This document shows positions 17,104 to 25,168 of a stretch of 64,000 bases of DNA, one piece after another (position 1 is the first letter of the stretch; every line of letters begins with the position of its first letter). Source of the stretch: Porphyromonadaceae bacterium UBA2751 (lineage in GTDB: Bacteria > Bacteroidota > Bacteroidia > Bacteroidales > Muribaculaceae); NCBI GenBank assembly GCA_002353285.1, contig DEJJ01000033.1:235-64234 (forward strand), in the 5' to 3' direction. A program made the translations under genes and the position numbers. The notes under the pieces are model-generated. The model saw nothing but the letters and a program-made list of their open reading frames with translations, was not told where the DNA came from and made no database searches.

Positions 17104-18723
17104 TCAGAGAACTCCTACGGAGGTTATGCCATAAGAGTCCCTATATGGCATTTTCTCACAACCGATGTAGAGGGTATCGAAGGCATCTGTGCCGTCGGTA
17201 CGATGCTGGAGGAGGTCTTCCTCCGTTTCTGCGAGTTTTTCGCCCCCCTTATCCTTACGGAAACCGTTGCGTCCTCGTGTCACCCCGGCTGTTTGAATTG
17301 CCAGGATCAGGTCATCATTATTTTGTCGGTTGAAGAACGGCATCAGCCTTTGTTTGCCGGCAAACCCCTGGTTGATGAGTAAGTATTTCTCATCATGCCG
17401 CATCGGATTTCCCAGGTTTATATCTTCTACCTGCCATCCGTGTCGTTCAAACTCATGGCACACCACCCAGTGGAAGTCCTGCTCATTCACGGCATAGTTG
17501 CCGCCCAATGCGGTGCTGTCATAGTAATATACCACCGTTTTATTCTCGTGGTGCATATAGTAACGGCAGAAGTCATCTATCAGTGCCGGAATTTTCCGTT
17601 CAAACTTAGTGTAGAACGACTTTATCACATTAAGCCTACGGCCGTCCGGTTGCCCTGCGACAATCCAGTTAATGTTCGCGTTGTAGTCCATCCCTATGCA
17701 TATCGGTGCGAGACGGTTCACGTCCTTATCAGCTCGGCTGTCCACCTGAAGAGGGTCGAACTCATATCCCAGGCTATCGAGGTAGTCAAAGTCACTGGCG
17801 TTGTATTTATGTCCTTCCCGCATACTCGAGTAGAAGCCATCCTTCGCTATGCCTATACGCTGGCAAAGAATCGACGTTTGGAACGTCTTCGGCGTAAGGT
17901 CGCGTTTCATTTGTTTTATGTAGCTTTCCCCCAGCAGCTGCAGGTTCTCGATTGACGAGTATTCCTTGTAATACACTGCCACAGACCGCATCCGGTTCAG
18001 GTTGCGGTCCAATCTACGGATATATTTCCGAAGGTAGTTCGGCACCTCAAACCCTTTCTCCTTGAGGTTGCGCACTCGTTGCTTCACCTTCCATATCTCA
18101 TATACTGTCCCCTCGATGGCTTCAATCAGTTCCGGGTCCATCTTATCCTTATAGTGCAGGAACCACGAGCCACGTTGTGTCTGAGGCATATCCGAGAGGA
18201 TCATCACGCTATGGTTATACGAATGCGAGCCGAAGTACGACTTGATGCCGCCATTTGCCGGCAGCGTCTCGTCCTTCAGACGTTCATAGTCAATGAACTT
18301 CGCCTCGTCAATCAGCAGCCACGAGAGCGTCAGCGAGTTACTGGAGCCAGGCCTGTCCTGCGAAATCAGGATAGCACATGAGCCATTATAGAAAGAAATC
18401 ACGTGTTCATATTCCGCAGGTTCTATTATGGGCTTGCCAAACGACTTCGGTGGTTTTCTGCCAATCACATAGTGAATGCCATTGATGTAGCCCCATCGTT
18501 TCCATGCTGCCAGCAACCCAGGAATCGTGTTCGTCAGGCCATGCTTATATGTCGGCACCACGATGCCGCCCGTAGAGCCAGGCATCCGTTGCATGTTACG
18601 CAGCACGAAAGGCGAGGCTATCGAGTCCGTCTTTCCTGTGCGTCGTCCCGCCACAATCACGGTCGTATTGGCACCGATGAGTTGCGTCAGGCGTTGCGGT
18701 GTGTTAAAGTAAATCTTCTTCAT
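17104..18723 (-). CDS. Phage terminase large subunit (TerL)
   Basis: This motor ATPase and nuclease packages phage DNA into proheads. From the ATG at 18723 it has 539 residues. 'VAGRRTGKTDS' near residue 25 is the Walker A motif, and 'SWLLIDEAKFI' near residue 130 is Walker B with the catalytic Glu. The C-terminal RNase-H-like nuclease has 'CIGMDYNANINW', 'VVYYYDSTALGG' and 'TDGTDAFDTLYIG', supplying the expected acidic residues. The length is normal. An earlier in-frame ATG at 18738 would translate part of the intergenic 'gacaatt' repeat (MSENP), so it is rejected. It is the last gene of the leftward late operon, and no portal gene follows, which is unusual. Confidence 0.93.
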   Translation of the reverse strand: MKKIYFNTPQRLTQLIGANTTVIVAGRRTGKTDSIASPFVLRNMQRMPGSTGGIVVPTYKHGLTNTIPGLLAAWKRWGYINGIHYVIGRKPPKSFGKPIIEPAEYEHVISFYNGSCAILISQDRPGSSNSLTLSWLLIDEAKFIDYERLKDETLPANGGIKSYFGSHSYNHSVMILSDMPQTQRGSWFLHYKDKMDPELIEAIEGTVYEIWKVKQRVRNLKEKGFEVPNYLRKYIRRLDRNLNRMRSVAVYYKEYSSIENLQLLGESYIKQMKRDLTPKTFQTSILCQRIGIAKDGFYSSMREGHKYNASDFDYLDSLGYEFDPLQVDSRADKDVNRLAPICIGMDYNANINWIVAGQPDGRRLNVIKSFYTKFERKIPALIDDFCRYYMHHENKTVVYYYDSTALGGNYAVNEQDFHWVVCHEFERHGWQVEDINLGNPMRHDEKYLLINQGFAGKQRLMPFFNRQNNDDLILAIQTAGVTRGRNGFRKDKGGEKLAETEEDLLQHRTDGTDAFDTLYIGCEKMPYRDSYGITSVGVL

Positions 18724-18858
18724 AGGGTTTTCAGACAATTACGGACAAATAGTTTTGTTCTTGTTTTATTAAGGACAATTGCTCCACTCAGCTTCGATTT
18801 TTTTCTTCATACAATTGCTAACAATTCGAGACAATTTTTTTTGTTTCGTTTGCTCTCC
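18724..18858. repeat. Intergenic repeat block
   Basis: It is built from 'cagacaattacggacaaat', 'attaaggacaattgctccac', 'acaattcgagacaattt' and a 'gtttgctctcctcactgcga' unit. The last runs into the stop codon region of the gene at 18859. The same units recur at 7900-7950, 11210-11400, 11580-11620 and 20030-20070. Confidence 0.75.
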
Positions 18859-19515
18859 TCACTGCGATTTGACTTCCTCTGTGTCCCTCTCTAAATTAGA
18901 TGGGGATTTGTCTTGTGGAATGGCGAATAGGTCTGTTTCTTCCAGGTCAGCCTCCTCAAACTCTATATCTTCGATGTCGATATTTTCAGAGCGGTATTTG
19001 TTCAGCAGCGTGCGTATTTTCTCCCGGATGTTCGGGATGGGTTTAATTCCAAGCACCGTCGGGTCATCAGTGGCTGTGAAGGGTTGCACTACGATCATAT
19101 CGTAGGGCACCACCTGTTCATCCTCCAGGTCCACGCGGTTGAACTTTGCGTAAGACGAAGCAGCCTTCTCCATCGTCTTCGTGTCCTTGCGTTTCTTCGC
19201 CATCTGGAACGTCTCCAGGATCATCTCGTTATAGCGGTAGCGGTGGAAGTCCCGAGATGCAGATGCAAGATGTGGCAGCAGAGCTTTCACCACCTTCAGG
19301 TCGTCGTATGCTGCCGACTTCTCTATGCCGTGGCGTGCCATGGCATTCTCCACAAACTGCCGGTCTTTAGCGTCAGGGTTAGCCAGGAACCAGTTATATT
19401 CCTCACGTATGCGCATGATGCGCGCCACCACGTTAGCGGTGTAACGCAATTCGAGTTCCGCCTTGGCTGTAAACAAATCCTGCCTACAAACCTCTAATGT
19501 GCTTAGCTGTGGCAT
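18859..19515 (-). CDS. Phage protein, possible small terminase subunit
   Basis: This is a 218-residue, mostly helical protein directly upstream of TerL. The N-terminal 80 residues contain a helix-turn-helix-like stretch ('DRQFVENAMARHGIEKSAAY') of the type small terminase subunits use to bind the packaging site, and the C-terminal 40 residues are highly acidic. Position next to the large subunit is the main argument. The last codons and stop (SQ*) overlap a dispersed repeat unit, so its C-terminus may have been extended or changed by repeat insertion. Confidence 0.65.
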   Translation of the reverse strand: MPQLSTLEVCRQDLFTAKAELELRYTANVVARIMRIREEYNWFLANPDAKDRQFVENAMARHGIEKSAAYDDLKVVKALLPHLASASRDFHRYRYNEMILETFQMAKKRKDTKTMEKAASSYAKFNRVDLEDEQVVPYDMIVVQPFTATDDPTVLGIKPIPNIREKIRTLLNKYRSENIDIEDIEFEEADLEETDLFAIPQDKSPSNLERDTEEVKSQ

Positions 19516-19598
19516 TTTTTTAGTTATCAGTATTCAGTTATTAGTTTTCAGTTGCGTTTGCTCTCCTCATCTTCGATTATGGGATCATTTAAACCTAC

Positions 19599-19687
19599 TG
19601 CCAAAGGTTTGCTTGTTAGCTTACACAGCTGACGGCAGACCTTCGTCCTGCTCTCCAGCGACTCTCAAGCGCAAACTTTGGCGATAG
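19599..19687. repeat. Dispersed repeat of about 87 bp, copy 2
   Basis: This is the partner of 16999-17085. It lies between two minus-strand phage genes, just past the stop of the gene at 19699, and is followed by GTTCCgacGGAAC. Confidence 0.75.
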
Positions 19688-19698
19688 TTCCGACGGAA

Positions 19699-19974
19699 CT
19701 ATTCATCGTCCTCCATGTCGAGCAGATTTCGGTGCGTGTTCTCGATAGCCAGTGGCGACCCCACCTGCGCCAGCTGCATCTCCTGTGCCAGGAGTTTCAC
19801 TTTGGAAGCCGCTTTCCCTCTGCGGTAACGCATACTCACCGCTGTCGAGTGGTCAGCGATGTCCGAGCGCAGCGACTCTGCCGGAATGCCGAGAATCACT
19901 GCCATGTCAGATATTTTCAGGTAGATTGAGGCAAACTTCTCAACCTGTTCAAGTTCATTTTCTGTATATTCCAT
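19699..19974 (-). CDS. Small helical phage protein with HTH-like segment
   Basis: The 91-residue protein has a helix-turn-helix-like segment ('ISDMAVILGIPAESLRSDIA', about residues 22-41) and a basic patch ('MRYRRGKAASKVK'). Proteins of this shape often sit beside terminase genes and can be DNA-recognition subunits, so it competes with the 18859-19515 product for the role of small terminase. Repeats flank it on both sides. Confidence 0.6.
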   Translation of the reverse strand: MEYTENELEQVEKFASIYLKISDMAVILGIPAESLRSDIADHSTAVSMRYRRGKAASKVKLLAQEMQLAQVGSPLAIENTHRNLLDMEDDE

Positions 19975-20085
19975 GAGTTATCAGTTATCAGTCGTCAGTT
20001 ATCAGTTTTCGTTAGTTCTTCTCACTTCGAATGGTTTTATCAGACAATTACTGACAATTCGAGACAATTATCTTTTAGTTTTCAG
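19975..20085. repeat. Intergenic repeat block
   Basis: It is made of 'gagttatcagttatcagt', 'gttagttcttctcacttcga', 'cagacaattactgacaatt' and 'tcgagacaatta' units and contains no gene. Confidence 0.7.
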
Positions 20086-20607
20086 TTATGAGTTATCCAG
20101 CCGTTGAGCAAAGAGGTCATTTAGTGGCACCGAGTGGTTCTTGATCAAGTCATCAATTTGCGCAAAAAGCGTGTTGAATATCTGCGCATCGGTTGTCACC
20201 ACGGCCGACTCGCAGCGGTTGCCACGAGTGAGGTTTTGCGATGTGATGATACTCACTGTCTCGCCTTGCTCACTGCGTATGAGCAGCACCTTGCTATGGT
20301 TGTCAGCGAGGTAAGTAGTATCAATCACCTGCGTTATGAACGCCCAGAGTTTCAGTGTTTTATTCGTGGCCTTGTGATCCAGCACCAGGTTGAATTTCGT
20401 CACCAGTCCCGACTTCTCTATGAAGTATAGACGACGGATAAACTCCTCGCTGATAGAGAACGAAGTCTGCCACACCTCACATCTGCCGAGTTGCTTCAGC
20501 ACCCAGTCCAGGATGTCAGCCACTTGCAGGGCGTTCGAGAGATATGCCTGGTATGGGTTCTCACGCAAAGGGCGCAAATAGTCTGATATGTTGGCATCAC
20601 GTCTCAC
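20086..20607 (-). CDS. Phospholipase D-like nuclease domain protein
   Basis: The protein has 173 residues. Near residue 103 'NHSKVLLIRSEQGETVSIIT' gives the HxK half of an HKD motif, followed by 'SQNLTRGNRCESAVV', where the Asn and Glu fit the second half of the PLD active-site pattern. One HKD motif per chain implies a homodimer, as in the Nuc/BfiI type of nuclease. The expected Asp of the motif is not obvious, so activity is uncertain. Its place beside terminase genes suggests a role in DNA processing or in attack on competitor DNA, which is inference. Confidence 0.65.
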   Translation of the reverse strand: MRRDANISDYLRPLRENPYQAYLSNALQVADILDWVLKQLGRCEVWQTSFSISEEFIRRLYFIEKSGLVTKFNLVLDHKATNKTLKLWAFITQVIDTTYLADNHSKVLLIRSEQGETVSIITSQNLTRGNRCESAVVTTDAQIFNTLFAQIDDLIKNHSVPLNDLFAQRLDNS

Positions 20608-20697
20608 TTCCTAAATGCATAATTCATAATGCATAATGCACAATGTTTGAGTTGTCAGTAGTAAGTAATGAGTTGCGTTAGTTCTGCTCACTGGCTA
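20608..20697. repeat. Intergenic repeat block
   Basis: It contains 'aatgcataattcataatgca' followed by 'taatgcacaatg', 'gttgtcagtagtaagtaatg' and 'gcgttagttctgctcactgg'. No gene. Confidence 0.75.
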
Positions 20698-21417
20698 TTA
20701 GAGAATCCCAAGAGATTTCAGGTCTGCGGTGAGTTTGTCGGTGGGGTTGATAACCTGGCCGTACCATGTGAGGATCTTAGATTTGAGTTCCTTTGTGGGC
20801 TTCTTGGCATACTTGCCTTTGTTCAGGTTAATCATCCGCACCGCCTGACGGCTCTGCTCACGCAGGTCTTCAGTAAGCACCTTTTCACCGTCAGCACCTG
20901 TGTAGTGGTCATAGACCTCCCAGTTAGAGTGCAGTTTCTTGTCAAGAGTGATCAGTTCCTTGAGGAAAGGATATCGCTCACTGTCAGGGCAAGTGGCGTT
21001 CTCCAAAGAGAGCGTGCGGAGTTTCAGATGTAGCTCTCGCATCTTCTGCACGATTGAGAGGTTCTCCACGTATAGAGCCTGTATCTCGTCAGGCAAAGAG
21101 TCATGGTCATCACGCTTGCCTGCTTTGAATTTCTCGCCACTGTTTGGTGTCAGAACCTTCTTTGCGATGGTTTCCACCTGCAGCTGCATTTCCTCCACCT
21201 GCTCGTGCGTCATTTGCCGCAGCCGGAAGTCCAGGCGTTTCTTCAGTTGATACTCGATAAATAGCATATTCTTCTCACATGGGCGCAACATCAGATTGTG
21301 ATGCATAATTTTGTTGCCAGTGAGTTTCAGCAGCATCATCGCCCCTGCGTTGTAGTCTCGTTGTGATGCAGGAGCATTCAGCCACTCTTGAACTTGTTTT
21401 GTGAAATTGTTATCCAT
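20698..21417 (-). CDS. Phage protein of unknown function (239 aa)
   Basis: The protein is helical throughout and has no recognised domain. An early segment ('DYNAGAMMLLKLTGNKIMHHNLMLR') is followed by a long charged helix region ('MTHEQVEEMQLQVETIAKKV') and a basic C-terminus. It is too short for a portal protein. Its position between the PLD-like and phosphoribosyltransferase genes in the late operon suggests a structural or packaging accessory role. Confidence 0.6.
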   Translation of the reverse strand: MDNNFTKQVQEWLNAPASQRDYNAGAMMLLKLTGNKIMHHNLMLRPCEKNMLFIEYQLKKRLDFRLRQMTHEQVEEMQLQVETIAKKVLTPNSGEKFKAGKRDDHDSLPDEIQALYVENLSIVQKMRELHLKLRTLSLENATCPDSERYPFLKELITLDKKLHSNWEVYDHYTGADGEKVLTEDLREQSRQAVRMINLNKGKYAKKPTKELKSKILTWYGQVINPTDKLTADLKSLGIL

Positions 21418-21472
21418 GTTTTTTCAGTTGTGAGTAATGAGTTCTCAGTTATGAGTTTTCAGTAGTGAGTTA
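21418..21472. repeat. Short repeat of 'gagttnncagttatgag' units
   Basis: Repeated 'gtgagtaatgagttctcagt' and 'gagttttcagtagtgagtta' fill the gap between two phage genes. Confidence 0.6.
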
Positions 21473-22120
21473 TCAAAGTTTATTGTTGATTGCTGAGTAA
21501 AACACGCAGTTCTTGCGGGCGGAGACAAGCAGTCGTTTCATTGCCGCCATCGTCTGCCCAGTCGTCACGAAGTCGTCAAACACTATTATGTTCGCCTCAC
21601 GCGGCAGGACGTTCAGTTCAAACGTGGCGTTCACTCGCTGCTTTGTGTGACACAGCGCCACGTCCTCGTAGAACGGTATTCCCAGCGCGGCGGCGATGCG
21701 CTCACTAATCAATGTGGCGAAATTCTTCACCTTGTGGCGTCGCTTCGGCGAGGTGCACATTGCCCACGAGCCACTGGCGAGGTGGTAGCCTAAAGTCTCG
21801 CTGATTACTGGTGCCATGTTCGATGCAAAGAACTCCACCATGGCAGGGTCACCCTTTATGTCCGTCAGCGTGCGCCCATAGATTGACTTCTTCCATATCG
21901 ATACGAAGTCCACATCCGAGCGACGCGTCAGTGCCAGTTTGTAGGTAAAGTCACACCTCGCCTCATGGGTTTTGTCCCATGACTTGCGTTTCTGAACAGC
22001 AAACAGATCCTTCTGTGCCGCCCTGCCTGATGGTGCCTCCGGCACAGAAACAGTTCCGCTCCCGACAGTCGGGAACGTGATGTCACTCAACAATTCGCCT
22101 ATGTCAAGAGCGGAACCCAT
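21473..22120 (-). CDS. Phosphoribosyltransferase-fold protein inside a capsid operon
   Basis: This is a 215-residue protein. 'NIIVFDDFVTTGQTMAAMKR' near residue 172 is the PRPP-binding loop shared by type I phosphoribosyltransferases and ComF proteins: a hydrophobic strand, two Asp, then TTGxT. The upstream part has 'KRRHKVKNFATLISERIAAA', as in the ComF-like group. The zinc-finger N-terminus of full ComF is absent. Substrate cannot be told; phages use such enzymes for nucleotide salvage, NAD metabolism or tail-assembly-linked functions. Only 18 nt separate it from the structural gene upstream, so it is expressed late with the capsid genes. Confidence 0.78.
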   Translation of the reverse strand: MGSALDIGELLSDITFPTVGSGTVSVPEAPSGRAAQKDLFAVQKRKSWDKTHEARCDFTYKLALTRRSDVDFVSIWKKSIYGRTLTDIKGDPAMVEFFASNMAPVISETLGYHLASGSWAMCTSPKRRHKVKNFATLISERIAAALGIPFYEDVALCHTKQRVNATFELNVLPREANIIVFDDFVTTGQTMAAMKRLLVSARKNCVFYSAINNKL

Positions 22121-22138
22121 TCAGGAGGAGCATTATTC

Positions 22139-22774
22139 TTAGTGACCTGACAGGTCAGTTGGTTCAGTGGGGTCCAGGTGGCTTTCACCGCTTGTGGAGC
22201 CCGACGACGTGCCACCGGCATAGATCGTGCCGTCTTCCGTCTCGATGCGCCCTTCGTAGAAAGGAGCCGGACATTCGTCCGTCGCCTCCACGCTTAGAGT
22301 TGTGCTTGTCGTTCCTGTAGCCCCTTGTCCCAGGTCTTGCGCCACTGTCGATTTCACCTGCCATTTCTCGCTTCCCACCACACGGTATTTGCCGCGCACT
22401 GTCTCCACGAGATATACGCAGTCACAGTTGTTCACGTAAGCCGCCAGTGCCGAGGCCTCCACCCCCACGCCAGGGTGAACAGCCGTCAGCTTGTTCAACT
22501 GAGTCATCGATGGGTATTCCCCCTGCGCCTCACTTGTGAGTTGCGACTTGTCCGGCAGGATGTCAATGAACTTCCATGTGGCGTCAGCCACCAGCTCGAA
22601 GTTTCCAGAGTATGCCGCCGAAGTCAGTCGCCCGTTCGCGTCGCGCGTCAGCGTCGGCCATTGCACAATCTGGTCCTTGCTTATGTAGTACAGTCGTCGT
22701 TTGATGCCTGGGAGCTCTGGCGTGCCCTGGCACCATGCCAGCGACTTCTGTATAGGAGTACATGATTTAGCCAT
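22139..22774 (-). CDS. Putative structural protein, possibly tail-tube-like
   Basis: The protein has 211 residues, follows the capsid gene by 45 nt, and is beta-rich. The segment 'GKYRVVGSEKWQVKSTVAQD' followed by 'LGQGATGTTSTTLSVEATD' and 'CPAPFYEG' resembles the strand pattern of tail-tube proteins in Bacteroidales phages and contractile particles, and the Gly/Ser-rich C-terminal tail (about 185-211) is probably disordered. If it is a tail-tube protein it is the only tail-like gene in this element. A head decoration role is the alternative. Confidence 0.55.
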   Translation of the reverse strand: MAKSCTPIQKSLAWCQGTPELPGIKRRLYYISKDQIVQWPTLTRDANGRLTSAAYSGNFELVADATWKFIDILPDKSQLTSEAQGEYPSMTQLNKLTAVHPGVGVEASALAAYVNNCDCVYLVETVRGKYRVVGSEKWQVKSTVAQDLGQGATGTTSTTLSVEATDECPAPFYEGRIETEDGTIYAGGTSSGSTSGESHLDPTEPTDLSGH

Positions 22775-22819
22775 AGTCTAATAGTAGATTAGTGATTAGA
22801 GAATAGATAATAGAGAGAA

Positions 22820-23785
22820 TCACGCTGCCAGCTCGATCACCTTCATGCGTCGGTAGTCGATAGACTCGAACTGCACCCCGAAGAACATGGTGGCGATATA
22901 TGAGAGGATGAAAGGCTCGTATTCCTTGACCATCACGCTCTCCACGTCTCCCATCTGGTCGAATCCCACCAGCATGTTGCTCTTTGGAGTCACGTGGAAG
23001 AACTTGCTGTCAGCCTTGTTGTACAGAGGCACGATGTGCAGCTTGCCGTTGCTTCCCTCCACCGTGTTCTGTCCGAACTGCGTGTAGTAGTTGATTCCTG
23101 CGTGCGTGAGCAGCATCGCCTCGTTGTATTTGTCCGCGAAGTCCTGCGAGCAGTAGAGGTTAAGGTCAAGGGCGCGCAGACGTGGGTCAAGAGAGTACAG
23201 AATCTCCTTGGCGATGTCCAGAGCGTTCGCCGTGGTGATCTCCTCTGTGAGTTTCATGTAGTTCTTGTTCTCGACACTGATCTTGTCATTGTCGATCTCC
23301 TTCTGGGTGATGGTGTCGAACCCATCAAACAGGTCTTTCGTGGTGTCACCGCTGGCGTTGCGCACGCCATTCCAGATCGCGTCATTCAGGTGTGACGAGA
23401 GCCCCTTTGCTATCAGCGTCAGCACGTGCAGCGCCGATGGTGCGCGCATCTGCCCGTCACCTTTCGTTGCCGCCATGTAGCCCAGGATGGTCGATGCTGC
23501 CGAGTTAGGCTCGAACTTCGCCACCACCGAGCCCATGAACGTCTCCAGCGTGCGGTATTCCACTGTCAGGTTGAAGTCCATCGAGCGGCTTGGCTTGTAA
23601 GGTCCGAACTGAGCGTCACCGCTTATGGCGCCCACATTCTCCTTGTAGCGGATGCCCGGGCGAGGCGTCATGTGCTGCAGGGTGTCCTGGCACCCGATGA
23701 TAGGCATGTAGAGGAGTTGCTTGCGGTACTTCACCGCTGCGTCCTGCAGTGCAGAGGTAGGTATAGATATAACTTGTCCTGCCAT
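22820..23785 (-). CDS. Major capsid protein, probably HK97-like
   Basis: The protein has 321 residues, the right size for a major capsid protein without a delta domain, and lies directly downstream of the head-maturation protease. The N-terminal arm is polar. The central part has 'NFNL'-type strands and an E-loop-like region ('LTVEYRTLETFMGSVVAKFE'), and 'ARDPRLRALDLNLYCSQDF'-like sequence is followed by 'MLVGFDQMGDVESVMVKEYE' and 'VQFESIDYRRMKV' near the C-terminus. That ending pattern is common in Bacteroidales prophage capsids. The family call rests on context plus these patterns; a structure prediction would settle it. Confidence 0.75.
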   Translation of the reverse strand: MAGQVISIPTSALQDAAVKYRKQLLYMPIIGCQDTLQHMTPRPGIRYKENVGAISGDAQFGPYKPSRSMDFNLTVEYRTLETFMGSVVAKFEPNSAASTILGYMAATKGDGQMRAPSALHVLTLIAKGLSSHLNDAIWNGVRNASGDTTKDLFDGFDTITQKEIDNDKISVENKNYMKLTEEITTANALDIAKEILYSLDPRLRALDLNLYCSQDFADKYNEAMLLTHAGINYYTQFGQNTVEGSNGKLHIVPLYNKADSKFFHVTPKSNMLVGFDQMGDVESVMVKEYEPFILSYIATMFFGVQFESIDYRRMKVIELAA

Positions 23786-23857
23786 AATGATTTGTCGATT
23801 AGATAAAAGGTTTTGGTGTTAATACAAGATTCTTTGGTGCAATGTCAACTTGGGGCA

Positions 23858-24988
23858 TCAAGGCACCAGGTTGAACATCTCGTTCGCTGAGTTCACCATG
23901 CCGGCGAACTCCTCGAATGGGGAGGCTGGGGTCTGCTGCTGCGAGCTGTCCACCACAGCCTGTGATTTCTCTGCCGGTGCCGCTTTGAGGGCGTCCACCT
24001 GCTCGGTGAGTTCGGCGTTGTCGCTGTCACGCTGTGCGATGGCCTTTTCTATGGTCTTCATCTGCTCCAGCGTCAGCGTCATGCCTTCCTCACCCACGGC
24101 AAAGTCCTCGATGCCGAGGACCTTGCCCAGGAGTGTGAGGGTGTGATTCATAGGTCTTTCGATTTCAGGTTGTTTACTAACTACATTTGCTTCATTATTG
24201 CGTATGGCACATTTGGTGTTGTCACATGAATTGTCGCTTTCAGCTTCAGAAGTCTGAGCCTGAGCCACTGCCTTGACAGCGGTCTCCCCGCCATGCCTGG
24301 CAATAGTGTTCTCACGCTGCACTCCGAACACCGACAGCAGCGCCGCCATGAACCGTGAGAACAGGGGTTCCTTTGTTTCCACAAAGATGTCAGGCACTGG
24401 AATCCCTGCCGCCGCCATCGCCGATGCCACCGCGTCCGTCAGGACCGGTTTCGGCTCGTTAAAGTCCGTGACTTCATCCACGAATCCCCATTGCTTTGCC
24501 TCTGTTGCTGAGAGCCATCCCCCTTGGCGCATCAAGTCCAGCAGATCCCCTTGCGGCTTGCTGCACTTGCCGGCGTACATTGTGGCGATGTTGTTGTCCA
24601 GTTTGTTCAGGTCACGGATGGCGGCGTCACATTGCGAGCGCACCGCTTCCAGCTGGTCCGCGTTCAGGTTTCCCCACTCAAAAAACTCCGTGCTGCATTT
24701 ATGCACCAGGTACATCGCTGAGGAGTCCATGGAGATATGCTTCGCTCCCAGCGATGCTATTGTTGCCGCGCTGGCGTTCATCCCCACGAAGTGCACGCTC
24801 ACGTTGCCGTGAGCTTTGAAAGCTGATGCGATGGATAGAGCCTTGGCCAGTGACCCGCCCAGGCTGTCTATGAGCACGTTCACCGGTTTGTCTTTGTTTT
24901 GAGCCAGCACGTAGTCCACGTAGTTGCTGTCAAAGTCATAACCGCCCACGTACCCTTTCAGGTGAAGGTGATAATCTGTGTTTTTCAT
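23858..24988 (-). CDS. ClpP-like head maturation protease fused to scaffold-like tail
   Basis: From the ATG at 24988 the protein has 376 residues. Residues about 10-180 form a ClpP/S14 serine protease: 'VNVLIDSLGGSLAKALSIAS' is the oxyanion strand, 'GMNASAATIASLGA' carries the nucleophilic Ser, and 'MYLVHKCSTEF' carries the His. The C-terminal part (about 270-360, 'MTLTLEQMKTIEKAIAQRDS') is a coiled coil typical of scaffolds, so the gene likely makes protease and scaffold in one chain. It cleaves the scaffold and capsid during maturation. A minus-strand TAATTTTG box at 25009-25016 gives it its own promoter and makes it the first late gene. Confidence 0.88.
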   Translation of the reverse strand: MKNTDYHLHLKGYVGGYDFDSNYVDYVLAQNKDKPVNVLIDSLGGSLAKALSIASAFKAHGNVSVHFVGMNASAATIASLGAKHISMDSSAMYLVHKCSTEFFEWGNLNADQLEAVRSQCDAAIRDLNKLDNNIATMYAGKCSKPQGDLLDLMRQGGWLSATEAKQWGFVDEVTDFNEPKPVLTDAVASAMAAAGIPVPDIFVETKEPLFSRFMAALLSVFGVQRENTIARHGGETAVKAVAQAQTSEAESDNSCDNTKCAIRNNEANVVSKQPEIERPMNHTLTLLGKVLGIEDFAVGEEGMTLTLEQMKTIEKAIAQRDSDNAELTEQVDALKAAPAEKSQAVVDSSQQQTPASPFEEFAGMVNSANEMFNLVP

Positions 24989-25008
24989 AGGTTTCGGCTT
25001 GTTTACCG

Positions 25009-25016
25009 CAAAATTA
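25009..25016 (-). promoter_or_regulatory. Candidate late promoter, minus strand
   Basis: The minus strand reads TAATTTTG about 20 nt upstream of the protease start. Together with the terminator at 25121-25146 it isolates the capsid operon from the ArdA gene. Confidence 0.5.
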
Positions 25017-25120
25017 ATAATGATTACCACCCGGTTAAAAGACAGCTTTTTTCAATGCATAATTCATAATGCACAATGGCGGCATTTGTTCTACTCACTT
25101 ACGATTATGGCAAAAAAGTC

Positions 25121-25146
25121 GGAGCCACCTTTTGGGTGGTGGCTCC
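25121..25146 (-). terminator. Terminator of the ardA transcript
   Basis: GGAGCCACC (25121-25129) pairs perfectly with GGTGGCTCC (25138-25146). On the minus strand it is followed by GACTTTTTTG. Confidence 0.85.
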
Positions 25147-25168
25147 GCCATCGGCAGGTCGATGTAGC

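Noticed and set aside
16859..17134. 91-codon plus-strand reading frame
   Set aside because: It covers a dispersed repeat whose second copy at 19599 is in a different setting, has no family resemblance, and overlaps the end of the terminase gene.
17395..24819. Many plus-strand frames of 100-200 codons opposite the phage genes
   Set aside because: They are complementary shadows of GC-rich minus-strand coding sequence, with unlike composition and no coherent products.
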